A DNA stretch of 64,000 nt from Labilibaculum sp. DW002 (GTDB lineage Bacteria; Bacteroidota; Bacteroidia; Bacteroidales; Marinifilaceae). Positions 1 through 10,000 of this stretch are shown here, piece by piece. The notes beneath the pieces were generated by a model. The model searched no databases. It worked only from the letters and a program-made list of their open reading frames with translations, and had not been told where the DNA came from. The DNA is taken from positions 124,001-188,000 of the forward strand of contig NZ_JAKJSC010000006.1 of NCBI RefSeq assembly GCF_029029525.1, read 5' to 3'. A program made the position numbers and the translations under genes. Each line of letters begins with the position of its first letter. Positions within the stretch are counted from its first letter, which is position 1.

Positions 1-537
1 TCAAGCGATTTGAACCGCTTAAATAGCCTCTTAAAGGTAAATCCACTCAAGTTTAAGGACAGAGGTGTTCGATCGATTAGAAGTCGTGTAACTAACATCA
101 GTGATCACCTATCCTCTCCTCTATCGCTCGATGCTTTTAGTAAACTGATTATTGAGGAGCTTCGATCCAATTTTCCTGATGCCAAAGCATTTGAACTAAA
201 TAATTCTGATAAAGAAAAGATAGAAGTGCTCATGACAGAAAAATATAATAATTGGGAATGGAACTATGGCTACTCTCCTAATTATAGTTTTGAGAAACTT
301 TCGAATTTTCCTGGCGGTAATATTTTAGAGGTAAAACTTAAAATTGAGAAAGGACTGATTCAAAAAGTTGAACTTGATGGTAATTGCATCCAATTTGATC
401 AAATAAAATCCTTTGAAAACTTACTTCAGGACAACAAACACAACAAAAACACTGTTTTAAAGACACTTAAAGGACTCGATTTAGATGAATACTTTAATAA
501 TTTAGATGAAAATCAGTTAATTAATGCACTTTTTTAG
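1..537 (+). CDS. lplA: Lipoate-protein ligase A, C-terminal part (gene cut by window edge)
   Basis: This is the 3' end of a gene that enters from outside the window; the frame is open from base 1, so any internal start is artificial. LplA-type ligases activate lipoate with ATP and attach it to lipoyl domains of 2-oxoacid dehydrogenases and GcvH. The visible part has the family's VRSRVTNISDHL segment, which follows the catalytic core, and the C-terminal accessory domain with the WEWNYGYSPNYSFEK stretch (compare the usual WEWxxGxSPxYxF). The catalytic lysine and the RRxxGGG motif would lie upstream and cannot be checked. It converges on uvrC with a gap of about 60 bases. The identification rests on these two segments and is fairly secure. 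Confidence 0.82.
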   Translation, partial: SSDLNRLNSLLKVNPLKFKDRGVRSIRSRVTNISDHLSSPLSLDAFSKLIIEELRSNFPDAKAFELNNSDKEKIEVLMTEKYNNWEWNYGYSPNYSFEKLSNFPGGNILEVKLKIEKGLIQKVELDGNCIQFDQIKSFENLLQDNKHNKNTVLKTLKGLDLDEYFNNLDENQLINALF

Positions 538-596
538 AAAATTTCGTCACTTCTTAGAAGACATTTTCACATAAACTTTTCAATTAACTAAACTGG

Positions 597-2399
597 TTAA
601 TTGAAATATTTATAGACAGTTAAGGCCTTAGATTTTCCTAATTCTGTTTCCAGTTCTGCGATTGTGGCAATCCTCACATTATCTACCGACTTAAACCTTT
701 GGATTAACTTCTGAACTGATTTTGGTCCAATTCCTTCAATTTTGTCCAATTCTGAGCTAATAAACGCTTTTGACCGTTTTTGTCGATGGAAAGTAATTGC
801 AAAACGGTGCGATTCATTTCGCAGATGTTGAATGGTTTTAAGGGTTTCTGAATTCTTATCCAAATACAATGGATATGGATCACCGGGAAAATAGATCTCC
901 TCCAATTTTTTAGCAATACCAATAACCGATATCTTTCCTCTAAGATCTAGCTTATCTAAACTATTTAAAGCTGCACCCAACTGTCCTTTTCCACCATCAA
1001 TTAAAATCAATTGTGGTAAGCTCTTTCCTTCTTCAAGTAATCTTCGATATCTTCTGTAAATAATTTCTTCCATGGAAGCAAAATCATTTGCTCCAACAAC
1101 GGTCTTAATATTAAAATGGCGATAGTCTTTTTTGAATGGTCGCGCGTTCCTAAATACAACACAAGATGCAACCGGGTGTGTTCCTTGAATATTAGAATTA
1201 TCAAAACATTCAATATGTACTGGTGCATCCTTTAGGCGCAAATCAGTTTTCATAGTTTGAACAATTCTATCAGAATGGGACTGTTTTAATGATTTATCAC
1301 CCTTCTTTAACTTCTCGAGACGGTAATATTTCACATTCCGAAGCGAAAGGTCAAGTAATTTTCGCTTGTCACCACGTTGAGGAACTATAAAACGTATATT
1401 CTGAATTGGCAAATCCAATTCAAATGGAACCAATATCTCTTTTGCAGTACTAAATATTTTCTGACGAATTTCGGTTATTGCCAAAGCCAATAAATCTTCT
1501 TTCGATTCATCCAGCTTTTTCTTCATCTCGATTGTGTGTGCTTGGATGATGGCACCATTTACAACTTTCAAGAAATTAACGTAAGCAAAATTCTCATCAT
1601 CTAGAATTGAATAAATATCAATATTATTAATTGAGGGATTTACAATGGTAGATTTACTTTGATATTTTGCTAGTAGTTCAAGTTTTTCTTTAATGATATG
1701 AGCTTCCTCAAATTTAAAATCAGCAGCAAGAATTTGTATCTTTTCCTTTAAATGAGAAGTAACAGTTCCAATATTACCTTTTAAAATATTACGAATATCT
1801 TGAATCGTTTGCTCATAGTTTTCTCTGCTCTCCTTCCCTACACATGGCGCCTTACAATTACCGATATGGTATTCTAAACAAACTTTAAACTTTAAATCGC
1901 TAATGCCTTCATCTGTTAATCGCAAGTTACACGTTCGCAATTGATATAAAGAACGAATCATATCCATCAAAATTCGAACCATCTTAACACTTGTATAGGG
2001 ACCGAAATATTCCGAACCATCTTTCACCAAATGACGTGTTACCTGTACCCTTGGATAAGCTTCTTTCTTAATACAAATCCAAGGAAATGATTTGTCATCC
2101 TTTAAAAGAACATTGTAACGAGGTTGGTGTTTTTTTATCAGATTATTCTCTAATAATAACGCATCCTCTTCCGTCTCTACAACAATGTGTTTTATATCCA
2201 CAATTTTCCGAACCATGATATTGGTTTTCGCTGAATCGTGAACTTTATTAAAATAGGAAGCAACTCTTCTTTTGAGTCGCTTTGCTTTTCCTACATATAT
2301 AATCGTATTGTTCTCATCAAAGTATTGATATACGCCTGGCTCTTCAGGCAAAGCTGAAACCAGAGACTTTAAATGATCTATATTTTTGTTTTTTATCAC
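597..2399 (-). CDS. uvrC: UvrABC excinuclease subunit C
   Basis: UvrC makes both incisions around a bulky DNA lesion in nucleotide excision repair, after UvrA/UvrB mark the damage. The 600-residue product has the full family layout: an N-terminal GIY-YIG nuclease (PGVYQYF then IIYVGKAKRLKRR, residues about 19-45), a cysteine cluster near 175-190 (CLEYHIGNCKAPC), a UvrB-interacting UVR helix (FEEAHIIKEKLELL, about 230), an RNase H-like second nuclease (ECFDNSNIQGTHPVAS, about 398) and C-terminal helix-hairpin-helix repeats (IEGIGPKSVQKLI). Length is normal. It starts 26 bases after the stop of ade, so the two are probably cotranscribed, although the functions are unrelated. Confidence 0.97.
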   Translation of the reverse strand: MIKNKNIDHLKSLVSALPEEPGVYQYFDENNTIIYVGKAKRLKRRVASYFNKVHDSAKTNIMVRKIVDIKHIVVETEEDALLLENNLIKKHQPRYNVLLKDDKSFPWICIKKEAYPRVQVTRHLVKDGSEYFGPYTSVKMVRILMDMIRSLYQLRTCNLRLTDEGISDLKFKVCLEYHIGNCKAPCVGKESRENYEQTIQDIRNILKGNIGTVTSHLKEKIQILAADFKFEEAHIIKEKLELLAKYQSKSTIVNPSINNIDIYSILDDENFAYVNFLKVVNGAIIQAHTIEMKKKLDESKEDLLALAITEIRQKIFSTAKEILVPFELDLPIQNIRFIVPQRGDKRKLLDLSLRNVKYYRLEKLKKGDKSLKQSHSDRIVQTMKTDLRLKDAPVHIECFDNSNIQGTHPVASCVVFRNARPFKKDYRHFNIKTVVGANDFASMEEIIYRRYRRLLEEGKSLPQLILIDGGKGQLGAALNSLDKLDLRGKISVIGIAKKLEEIYFPGDPYPLYLDKNSETLKTIQHLRNESHRFAITFHRQKRSKAFISSELDKIEGIGPKSVQKLIQRFKSVDNVRIATIAELETELGKSKALTVYKYFN

Positions 2400-2425
2400 A
2401 GATTATAATTTTCCTCTAAGATAGC

Positions 2426-4069
2426 TTACTCTTCTGAAAAAAGATTAACCACTTTAAATTGATTTACGTCAAATAAGCCTTTATCCGATAATTTTAACTT
2501 TGGAATTACCAACAAAGACATAAATGCTAGCGTCATAAAAGGGGAATGAAAATTCGATCCAAAACCAGAGGCAAAATCACTTAAAACTTCGTAATCTTTA
2601 ATTAGATCCTCTCCTGTTTTATTAGACATTAAACCGGCTACTTCTAAATTGACACTTTCAGTTCTGCCTTCATTTGATGCAACAATCCCTCCCTTTATTT
2701 CTATTAAAGTATTAATCGCCTGTAATAAGTTTTCATCACTTGTTCCTACAGCAATAATGTTATGGCTATCATGTGCTATGCTTTCTGCAATAGCCCCTTT
2801 TTTATATCCAAAGCCTTTAGCAAATCCGACCACAGGTTTTCCATTATCGTAACGACTCATCACAACCATTTTCAGCAAATCATTCTCCACATCAGATATA
2901 ACATTTGAATCCTGAATCTTTGGCTCACACAAAATTGAATCCGTAATCAAATCACCATCCTTTACCAGCATCGTTCGAATTTTTCCATTTTGTGGTTCTA
3001 CTCGAATATCGGATAATTGAATTGGCTTACGACTAAAATTATTTAGAATGATCTCATTATTTACCTCAAATAAAACTTCCTTGTCTTTATAAATGCATTC
3101 CCCTTTTCGATAAGCCTGTTCAACCGAAAAAGAATCAAGATTATCAATTACGATAAAATCTGCGGCATCACCCACCTGAAGCAAACCCAAATTTAGACCA
3201 TAATGATGAATTGGATTATAGCTGGCAGCCCGAAGCAATGAAAACAAATCAAGTCCTTTTTTAAGTCCTTTTTTAATAAGGTAATTAATATGACCTCTTT
3301 CAAATAAATCATCAGGATGAGTATCATCTGTACATAACATGACTTTTTCAGGATGAGAATCAATTAAAGAATATAAAGCTTCAAAATCCTTTGCTGCGCT
3401 TCCCTCTCTAATTTGTATCTTCATTCCCAAATTAAGCTTCTCCAGAGCTTCTTCCATATTTGAACATTCATGATCTGCTGAAACTCCTGCTGCGACATAT
3501 TTCCGCAAGTCGTCCCCTTTTACACCTGGAGCGTGACCATCAATTTTCTTCCCTAACTTCTTTGTGGCAACAATTTTCTTCATCACCTCCAAATCTTCAT
3601 TTATAACACCGGGGTAATCCATTACCTCTGCCAAACAAACCACTTCTTCTCTCTTCAACAAACTTTCAACCTTATTTGCTCCTAACTTAAAACCCGAAGT
3701 TTCGAATGGCGTTGCAGGAACACAAGATGGCACTCCAAATCGAATTTCCAAGGGTGTCTTCCTGGCATCATTAATCATGAAGTCAATTCCAATCTCTCCT
3801 AATACATTTGCTATTTCATGAGGATCCGTAACAACTCCTAAAGTTCCTTTTCTTACAACTAAGTCTGCAAATCGGCTTGGTATTAAAAGAGAACTTTCAA
3901 TATGTACATGTGAATCAACCAAGCCTGGAAGAATATAACAATCCGGAACAGATTCCTTAGGAGTAATACTTACAATTACACCATCCTCCACTTTCACTTC
4001 TGCCTTTCGTATTTCACGAGAAATAACATCAATTACATTTCCTGCTATTGAAAAATTTTTATTTGCCAT
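2426..4069 (-). CDS. ade: Adenine deaminase
   Basis: A cytoplasmic amidohydrolase that converts adenine to hypoxanthine and ammonia in purine salvage. The 547-residue product carries the metal-binding signatures of the family: DSHVHIESS near residue 52, DGHAPG near 177, ADHEC near 198 and CTDDTHPDD near 247, followed by the C-terminal adenine deaminase domain (KGGIVASNEGRTESVNLEVAGLMS split over about residues 457-480). The length is slightly below that of the E. coli and Bacillus proteins. It lies between mnmG, across a parS and inverted-repeat region, and uvrC just downstream. The first codons (MANKNFSIAGNVIDV) fit the usual N-terminal beta-sandwich. Confidence 0.95.
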   Translation of the reverse strand: MANKNFSIAGNVIDVISREIRKAEVKVEDGVIVSITPKESVPDCYILPGLVDSHVHIESSLLIPSRFADLVVRKGTLGVVTDPHEIANVLGEIGIDFMINDARKTPLEIRFGVPSCVPATPFETSGFKLGANKVESLLKREEVVCLAEVMDYPGVINEDLEVMKKIVATKKLGKKIDGHAPGVKGDDLRKYVAAGVSADHECSNMEEALEKLNLGMKIQIREGSAAKDFEALYSLIDSHPEKVMLCTDDTHPDDLFERGHINYLIKKGLKKGLDLFSLLRAASYNPIHHYGLNLGLLQVGDAADFIVIDNLDSFSVEQAYRKGECIYKDKEVLFEVNNEIILNNFSRKPIQLSDIRVEPQNGKIRTMLVKDGDLITDSILCEPKIQDSNVISDVENDLLKMVVMSRYDNGKPVVGFAKGFGYKKGAIAESIAHDSHNIIAVGTSDENLLQAINTLIEIKGGIVASNEGRTESVNLEVAGLMSNKTGEDLIKDYEVLSDFASGFGSNFHSPFMTLAFMSLLVIPKLKLSDKGLFDVNQFKVVNLFSEE

Positions 4070-4127
4070 CTCTTTTCTATTATTGTTTCTTCTGAATGAT
4101 TACTGATTTAAGCCTTTATTGCTTCCC

Positions 4128-4180
4128 AAAACGCCCGAAATCATCTTTTGCGAAAGCAAAAAGGCAATTTCGGGCGTTTT
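4128..4180 (-). terminator. Long hairpin with nested inner stem, between mnmG and ade
   Basis: A perfect 14-bp inverted repeat (AAAACGCCCGAAAT at 4128-4141 against ATTTCGGGCGTTTT at 4167-4180) encloses a second small stem (CTTTTGC, GAAA loop, GCAAAAAG at 4145-4163). It is much more GC-rich than its surroundings. In the minus direction it follows mnmG and ends in a short run of T, so it may end mnmG transcription before ade. A structural or binding role linked to the adjacent parS is possible. Confidence 0.55.
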
Positions 4181-4210
4181 AAGGAGTAAACTTTTTTAAA
4201 ATACTCCTTA
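4180..4210. repeat. 9-bp inverted repeat abutting the parS site
   Basis: TAAGGAGTA at 4180-4188 is repeated inverted as TACTCCTTA at 4202-4210, with a 13-base AT-only-rich loop. It fills the space between the long hairpin and the parS palindrome. No T-run follows on the minus strand, so a terminator is unlikely; function unknown. Confidence 0.5.
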
Positions 4211-4224
4211 GTTCCACGTGGAAC
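4211..4224. other. parS centromere-like site (ParB binding)
   Basis: GTTCCACGTGGAAC is a perfect 14-bp palindrome, flanked by A on both sides in the plus-strand reading. It matches the chromosomal parS consensus (GTTnCACGTGnAAC, with C/G at the variable position as found in many phyla). ParB loads on such sites and, with ParA and SMC, organises and segregates the origin region. The site lies directly after the mnmG stop codon. parS sites cluster around oriC, and mnmG is often origin-proximal, so this is consistent context. parA and parB are not in the window. Confidence 0.82.
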
Positions 4225-4225
4225 A

Positions 4226-6103
4226 TCACCTCCCCATAAGGACTAAAAGAACGTTTATATCACTAGGAGAAACTCCTGGAATACGCGATGCTTGTCCAAT
4301 AGTTTCAGGCTTAATTTTATCTAATTTTTGACGTGCTTCAGTAGATAATGACTGCAGTGTCGTATAATCAAAACGATCTGTTATTACAATCCTTTCTAAT
4401 CTTGTTAACTTATCAGCAATCAATTTCTCTCTTTCGATATAACCAGCATACTTGATCAAGACTTCTGCCGCTTCCACAATTTCTTCCCTCCTATTTGGAA
4501 TAGATTCTACAATTTCTTTCAAAGGTAGAACATCTTCTACTAAATCTAAAATCGTTACCTGAGGACGTAAAATTATATCATGTAATTTAACTCCTTGCTT
4601 CAAAGGTGAAGTTCCTAATTTTTCTAAAACAGGATTTAAGAATTTTGGTTTACAGCTAAACTCTTTACAAAAGGTAACTAATTTATCTCTATAAGCAATC
4701 TTCTCTTCTAATAAATCAATACGCTTTTGCTCCACCAAACCAAGCTTAAATGCTTTTGGTGTCAACCTTACATCAGCATCATCCTGACGCAATAGAATTC
4801 TATATTCGGCACGAGAGGTAAACATTCGGTAAGGCTCGTCCACTCCTTTTGTTACAAGATCATCAATTAAAACACCGATATAAGCTTCATCCCTTTTTAA
4901 CGTAAAAGCATCACGATTCTGAACTTTCAAACTTGCATTTATTCCGGCAAGCATTCCTTGAGCTCCAGCTTCCTCATATCCCGTAGTTCCATTTATCTGA
5001 CCTGCAAAATATAGATTCTCAATCAGCTTTGTTTCTAATGTATGATGCAGTTGTGTTGGAGCAAAATAATCGTATTCAATAGCATATCCCGGACGATACA
5101 TTTTGACATTTTCTAAGCCAGGAACTTTTTTTAATCCATTCAACTGAATGTCCCAAGCCAAACTAGAAGAAAAACCATTGATGTAATACTCACGTGTTGT
5201 TTCTCCTTCCGGTTCAAGAAACAAAAGGTGTTCTTTTTTCTCGGCAAAGGTTGTGAGCTTCGATTCAATACTCGGACAATAACGTGGACCTGTACTCTGA
5301 ATGGTTCCATCGTACATTGGTGATTCTTCAAAACCCAGTTCAAGTTCTGAATGAACTTCAGGGTTTGTATAAGTAATATAACAAGGACGTTGAATCAACT
5401 CCTTATCAACATGATTATCTAAATATGAAAAACGATGAAAATCCTCTTCCCCATCCTGACGTTTCATTACTGAGAAATCAATACTTCTTCCGTCTAAACG
5501 AGCAGGTGTTCCTGTTTTCATTCTACCGACTTCGAAACCAATAGATTTTAACTGCTCACTAATTCCTAATGAAGCTGGCTCTGAAGAACGGCCCCCCATT
5601 TCCTGCTTACGACCAACGTGCATTAAGCCATTAAGGAATGTTCCATTGGTTAAAACAACTGTCTTAGATTTAATATCGATCCCAAGCTTTGTTTTAACAC
5701 CAACAACTTTCTCCCCTTCAAACAAAAGTCCCACGACAGCATCCTGCCACATATCCAGATTATCTGTATTTTCTACAACTGTTCTCCACTCTGCAGAAAA
5801 CACCATACGGTCACACTGAGCTCGTGGACTCCACATAGCTGGTCCTTTGGAACGGTTTAGCATTCTAAATTGAATGGATGATCTATCGGTTACAATACCA
5901 GTGTAGCCCCCTAGTGCATCAATCTCTCTTACAATTTGCCCTTTAGCAATACCACCTATAGCAGGATTACAAGACATTTGAGCGATCTTATTCATATCCA
6001 TAGTGATTAAAAGCACTGAGGATCCCAGATTGGCAGCTGCAGTTGCTGCCTCACAACCTGCATGACCAGCACCAACTACTATTACATCATATTTAGCTAA
6101 CAT
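4226..6103 (-). CDS. mnmG: tRNA uridine-5-carboxymethylaminomethyl modification enzyme MnmG (GidA)
   Basis: With MnmE, this FAD protein installs the carboxymethylaminomethyl group on U34 of tRNAs that read split codon boxes. The 625-residue product shows the N-terminal FAD-binding [10 protein letters not shown] motif (residues 11-20), the cysteine segment [18 protein letters not shown] (about 45-62), the family segment [16 protein letters not shown] (about 190), a second FAD motif [19 protein letters not shown] (about 365), and the helical C-terminal domain that contacts MnmE. The length is normal. The start is an ATG with the usual [11 protein letters not shown]. The stop codon abuts a parS palindrome. 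It is probably transcribed on its own: 149 bases separate it from ybeY upstream. Confidence 0.97.
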   Translation of the reverse strand: MLAKYDVIVVGAGHAGCEAATAAANLGSSVLLITMDMNKIAQMSCNPAIGGIAKGQIVREIDALGGYTGIVTDRSSIQFRMLNRSKGPAMWSPRAQCDRMVFSAEWRTVVENTDNLDMWQDAVVGLLFEGEKVVGVKTKLGIDIKSKTVVLTNGTFLNGLMHVGRKQEMGGRSSEPASLGISEQLKSIGFEVGRMKTGTPARLDGRSIDFSVMKRQDGEEDFHRFSYLDNHVDKELIQRPCYITYTNPEVHSELELGFEESPMYDGTIQSTGPRYCPSIESKLTTFAEKKEHLLFLEPEGETTREYYINGFSSSLAWDIQLNGLKKVPGLENVKMYRPGYAIEYDYFAPTQLHHTLETKLIENLYFAGQINGTTGYEEAGAQGMLAGINASLKVQNRDAFTLKRDEAYIGVLIDDLVTKGVDEPYRMFTSRAEYRILLRQDDADVRLTPKAFKLGLVEQKRIDLLEEKIAYRDKLVTFCKEFSCKPKFLNPVLEKLGTSPLKQGVKLHDIILRPQVTILDLVEDVLPLKEIVESIPNRREEIVEAAEVLIKYAGYIEREKLIADKLTRLERIVITDRFDYTTLQSLSTEARQKLDKIKPETIGQASRIPGVSPSDINVLLVLMGR

Positions 6104-6252
6104 ATAATAAAAGATATATATATTCGTAATTCTTTATCTATCTACAAAGATAATTATTTTATCTACAATACTGAATATCAATAAAATACAAAACGCCACA
6201 AAGCGTTAAATCGCTATAATTCAGTTTGATAGATTAAAAAAATTTCACAAAC

Positions 6253-6678
6253 TTAATGAATCTTGGAAAGTAAAGCTAATGATTCATCTTCCTTTTGGGT
6301 CATTATTTCCTGATCCTCATCACACTTATCATCAATCCCAAGCAAGTGAAGTACGCCATGCACTATCACTCTATGTAGCTCTTCAAAGAAATCAACTTGA
6401 TAGTCTTTGGCATTATCACGAACGGTATCAACAGAAATAAATAAATCTCCTGATATGATATCCGCAATAGTGTAGTCAAACGTAATGATATCTGTAAAAT
6501 AATCGTGATTTAAATGTTCACGATTCATCTCTAACAAATAATCATCAGAACAAAAATAATAATTAATCTCCCCTATTTCGAAACCATTATTAACAACAAC
6601 GCGATTGACCCAATTGCTTATACGCTCTTGATCAATCGCGGGAATACTAGTTTCACACGAATCATATGTAATCAACAT
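6253..6678 (-). CDS. ybeY: Endoribonuclease YbeY (rRNA maturation factor)
   Basis: YbeY is a small metal-dependent RNase needed for 16S rRNA 3' end maturation and ribosome quality control. The 141-residue product has the family's metal motif HGVLHLLGIDD near residues 110-120. The first two histidines are present; the third ligand position, His in E. coli (HGxLHLxGYDH), is Asp here. As far as I recall, this is usual for Bacteroidota members, so it should not be read as inactivation. It is the last gene of a long minus-strand operon and begins one base after the stop codon of the RsbW-like gene. Confidence 0.93.
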   Translation of the reverse strand: MLITYDSCETSIPAIDQERISNWVNRVVVNNGFEIGEINYYFCSDDYLLEMNREHLNHDYFTDIITFDYTIADIISGDLFISVDTVRDNAKDYQVDFFEELHRVIVHGVLHLLGIDDKCDEDQEIMTQKEDESLALLSKIH

Positions 6679-7086
6679 TTATACTAATCTAAATTTCATT
6701 TCAACCAATGCACCATTTTCATTAAATTCAATGTCATCAGCCAAGTGGTTCATTAAAAAGATACCACGACCATGTGTTTTTTCAAGATTTTCAGGAAGTG
6801 TTGGATCAGGTATGCTTGCAAAATCAAAACCTTTCCCTTCATCTTCAATTAAAAAGCTAATTGCTTCGTCGTCAATATCGTATTCTATCTTTACTTTTTT
6901 AGAAATATCTAATTGGTTCCCATGCAAGATTGCATTGTTAACAGCCTCGATTATGGCAACAGAGATTTTTCCATATATCTCAGCACTTAAATTGTGAGAT
7001 GATGAAATGTCGTCGATGAGTTTTTCTACTCTAGTTATGTTCTCTAATTCGGATGGAAAGATTAGCAATTTTTCAGATTTAGTCAT
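6679..7086 (-). CDS. RsbW-like ATP-binding protein (anti-sigma/serine kinase family)
   Basis: A 135-residue stand-alone GHKL ATPase domain of the HATPase_c_2 type, related to SpoIIAB and RsbW. It has the N-box EAVNNAILHGN (about 48-58), the G1-type DEGKGFDF (about 82-89), and GRGIFLMNHLADD (about 107-119). Such proteins usually bind a sigma factor or phosphorylate an anti-sigma antagonist of the STAS family. No STAS protein or sigma-B-type factor lies nearby, so its partner is unknown. It overlaps the end of the DUF4175-like gene by 8 bases and touches ybeY, so the three are translationally linked. Confidence 0.85.
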   Translation of the reverse strand: MTKSEKLLIFPSELENITRVEKLIDDISSSHNLSAEIYGKISVAIIEAVNNAILHGNQLDISKKVKIEYDIDDEAISFLIEDEGKGFDFASIPDPTLPENLEKTHGRGIFLMNHLADDIEFNENGALVEMKFRLV

Positions 7087-10000
7087 TGTTAATATTAATC
7101 ATGTAGTCCAAATACAATTTGTTATAATAATCGAACATCTTTACATAAGAGTCATTGAAAACGCCTTCAAAATCTGTTCGTACTCTTTTATACTTAAATA
7201 TTGCTTTAGGGTTACTCAATTTATGACTTTGCCCCGATTTACTTTCTCTTTTTTTATCAAAATCTTTTTCCCTCTGGGCGTTTTCGGCCTTTAACAAACG
7301 CGAAATAATTCTATTTTGTCTTTTAAGAGTATTCGAATTTATAGAAAAATTTGATACTTCTACTTCCGTTTTATCAATCATTTTCATTATTTCACGTAAT
7401 ATATTCTCGCTTTCATCTCCAATCCCTCCTTTTTGAAGAATTTCACGCAAATTTTGCTGAAACATTTCCTGTTTTTGCAAAAACTTGCCTAGCTTCTCTT
7501 TTGAACCTGGTTTTCCATTTCCATCTTTCATTTCCTGAATCATCTGTTCAAGCATCTTTTTTAAAGATTCCTGTTGCGACTTCATACCAGAAAAGGAAGG
7601 TTGATTACCTTTCTTATCCCCCATCTGACTCCCCGGCATTCCGTTAGCCATTTGTTCCATCAATTGCTTCAATGCCTCCGATAAGAAAACTGCTAACTCA
7701 TTAATTTCAGTCATCGATTTTTGTTGTGCAATATTGGCCTGAACTTTTCTTCTATTATTCGCGAACTCTAATATTTGATCTAAGTAATCGCTAATGTCAA
7801 AAATTCTGTTTCCTATTAAAGCTGCCACTTGAGGAGAATGAGAAGATAAAGAAAGTAAGGAATCCTGAATTAAAATATATTCCTCTTTTAAGACAGCTTG
7901 CTGCTCAATCATTTTTACAAACAAAGGATTTCGATAATCTATCCTTTTGTAATCTGTTATTAGATCTTCCTGTTGAAAAGAGAAATCTATCAAATTATTC
8001 ATTAAACGAATTAAATTGTCAATGTCAACACTTAATTGTGCTCCTACCGATTGTGCAAGATTATTCTTTAATTTTTGAGAAAGGGCTTTTTGCATTTTTG
8101 AAGTACCCTTCATATTTTTTGTCGCCTTAGAATTTTTTCCATTCTCCAATAGATTTTCAGTTTCTTTCATTTTCTCTGAAATTTCCTGAACATCATCTGA
8201 AGAATCATCAAATTGATATGGGTCATTAATACCAGAATTCTTTTCTAATAATTTTTTTAAGTCATTTTGTAAATCGTCCCATTTTTTCTTATCCTCAAGT
8301 TGCTGAGATTTCATTTTTTCGCCCTCTTTCTTGGCTAGGGTACTGATTTCGTCTTGATGATCAGCTAATTTCTCAATTCTATCGGCGATTTGATTCATAC
8401 GTATCTCAATATCATAACGTTCCAACAAACTAAGGTTGCGATCCATTTGTTTCTGAAAATCGTCGAAAGACATCTGAATTTTGTTTCCAAGCTTATTTAA
8501 TTCTTCTGGTTTGAATTCTTCGGCCAATTTATTGAATTCTTCGAATAATTTTTTCAAATCATCATCCATCACATTTTCCAGAAGCTGATCGATCTGTTTT
8601 TGTTTTTCAAGAAGAAGAGAATCTTTTTTACCCATTGAATTCATCAATTGATTTTTCTTCCCATTCTCATTTTTTATCTGATTTAATAATTGGTCTAAAT
8701 TTTTCTTCTTTTCTTCAATTTCTTGAAACATTTGTTGCTGTTGCCATTTATCTCCCATACCGTCAAGAAGATTTTTTTGCATACGCTTAATGTCATCTTG
8801 TATCGATTGACTCAAATCAATTCCTTGTTCAATTTGATTGGCAATGCTATCTTGAATGGTCGTATTTAAATCATACAACTGTTTCGAATCTGGAATTAAA
8901 AAAGAATATTGTTGAGAACGTGTCATTTTAGGACTGTTCACAGCATCATTATCAAAAACTTCGAAATAATACTGGATTTGACTTCCTTCGGAAAAATCAA
9001 CACTCGTAAAATCGAAAGCAAAATAAAACTCTTGCGAACTCAATTTTCGATTAATCGATATTGGAATGTAAACGGGAATTTGGTCGTTCAAAATATAACA
9101 AAAGCGCAATTTTGAAAAAGCATAATCATCCTTAATGATACCTTTAAAATAATAACCTGATGTTAGAACAGAATCTTGCAAGGAAGACACATTTATTTGT
9201 GGATACAAATCAGGAATTACATCTATTTTATAATTGGCATATTGTAAATTCTTAAAATGATCATTGTCGAGATAGATTCGATAAGAGGTTTTTTGTCTTA
9301 TCTCCTTTGAAAATTGATAGTTTAGAGATGCCTTTTTAGAATTGATTAAGCGCACAGAATCTTTCAGAAACATTTGAATATTACTAGCATCGTCAGCTTC
9401 AAAAGACCATTGCAGCAAAGAGCCTTCTGGCACGCTAACATCTCCTAAACTTTCTTCCTTTTTGGAAGGGATATTTGTATATGCAGGAGCCTTAATCAGT
9501 AAATTAAATGCGTTAATTCCGGGCTTAGATAGGAGTTCAATCTGATAGGTTTTCGAAATGACTTTACCTGCCTTTAAATAAAAAGACACATCTGAATTTA
9601 AGTTTCTAAAGGCATAAGAAAAAGTATTCCCTTTTTCCTTTTTCAGTAAAAATTGATTTCCACCATAGATAAGGTAAACATCAGCTGGAACATATTTTCC
9701 CTCTGTTGCTACTTTTAAATTAAAATCTGAGCCTCTAACTACTTTCATTAATGATGTATCCATCACAAATTTAAAGTCAGCAGGCGGGCTATATTCTTGT
9801 CTGAAATGCACTAACCTATTTGTGCTAGCAGAATACATATCAGGCATAAAAATATAACCAGATACAATAGCAATCGCGATAATTAGCAAGTATTTTACAA
9901 AGCTGATATTAGACTTAAATGAAATGGCTTTTCGAAATGGAATTAATCGAATGGATTCTATTCTTTGGTTAATACTTGCAACCAAAAGTGAATTATTAAG

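Noticed and set aside
580-604. Inverted repeat TCAATTAAC...GTTAATTGA between lplA and uvrC
   Set aside because: AT-rich, with no T-run on either side in the right place; it could be chance, so it is not called a terminator.
6192-6207. AACGC/GCGTT hairpin after ybeY
   Set aside because: The stem is only 5 bp and the tail is not a clean T-run.
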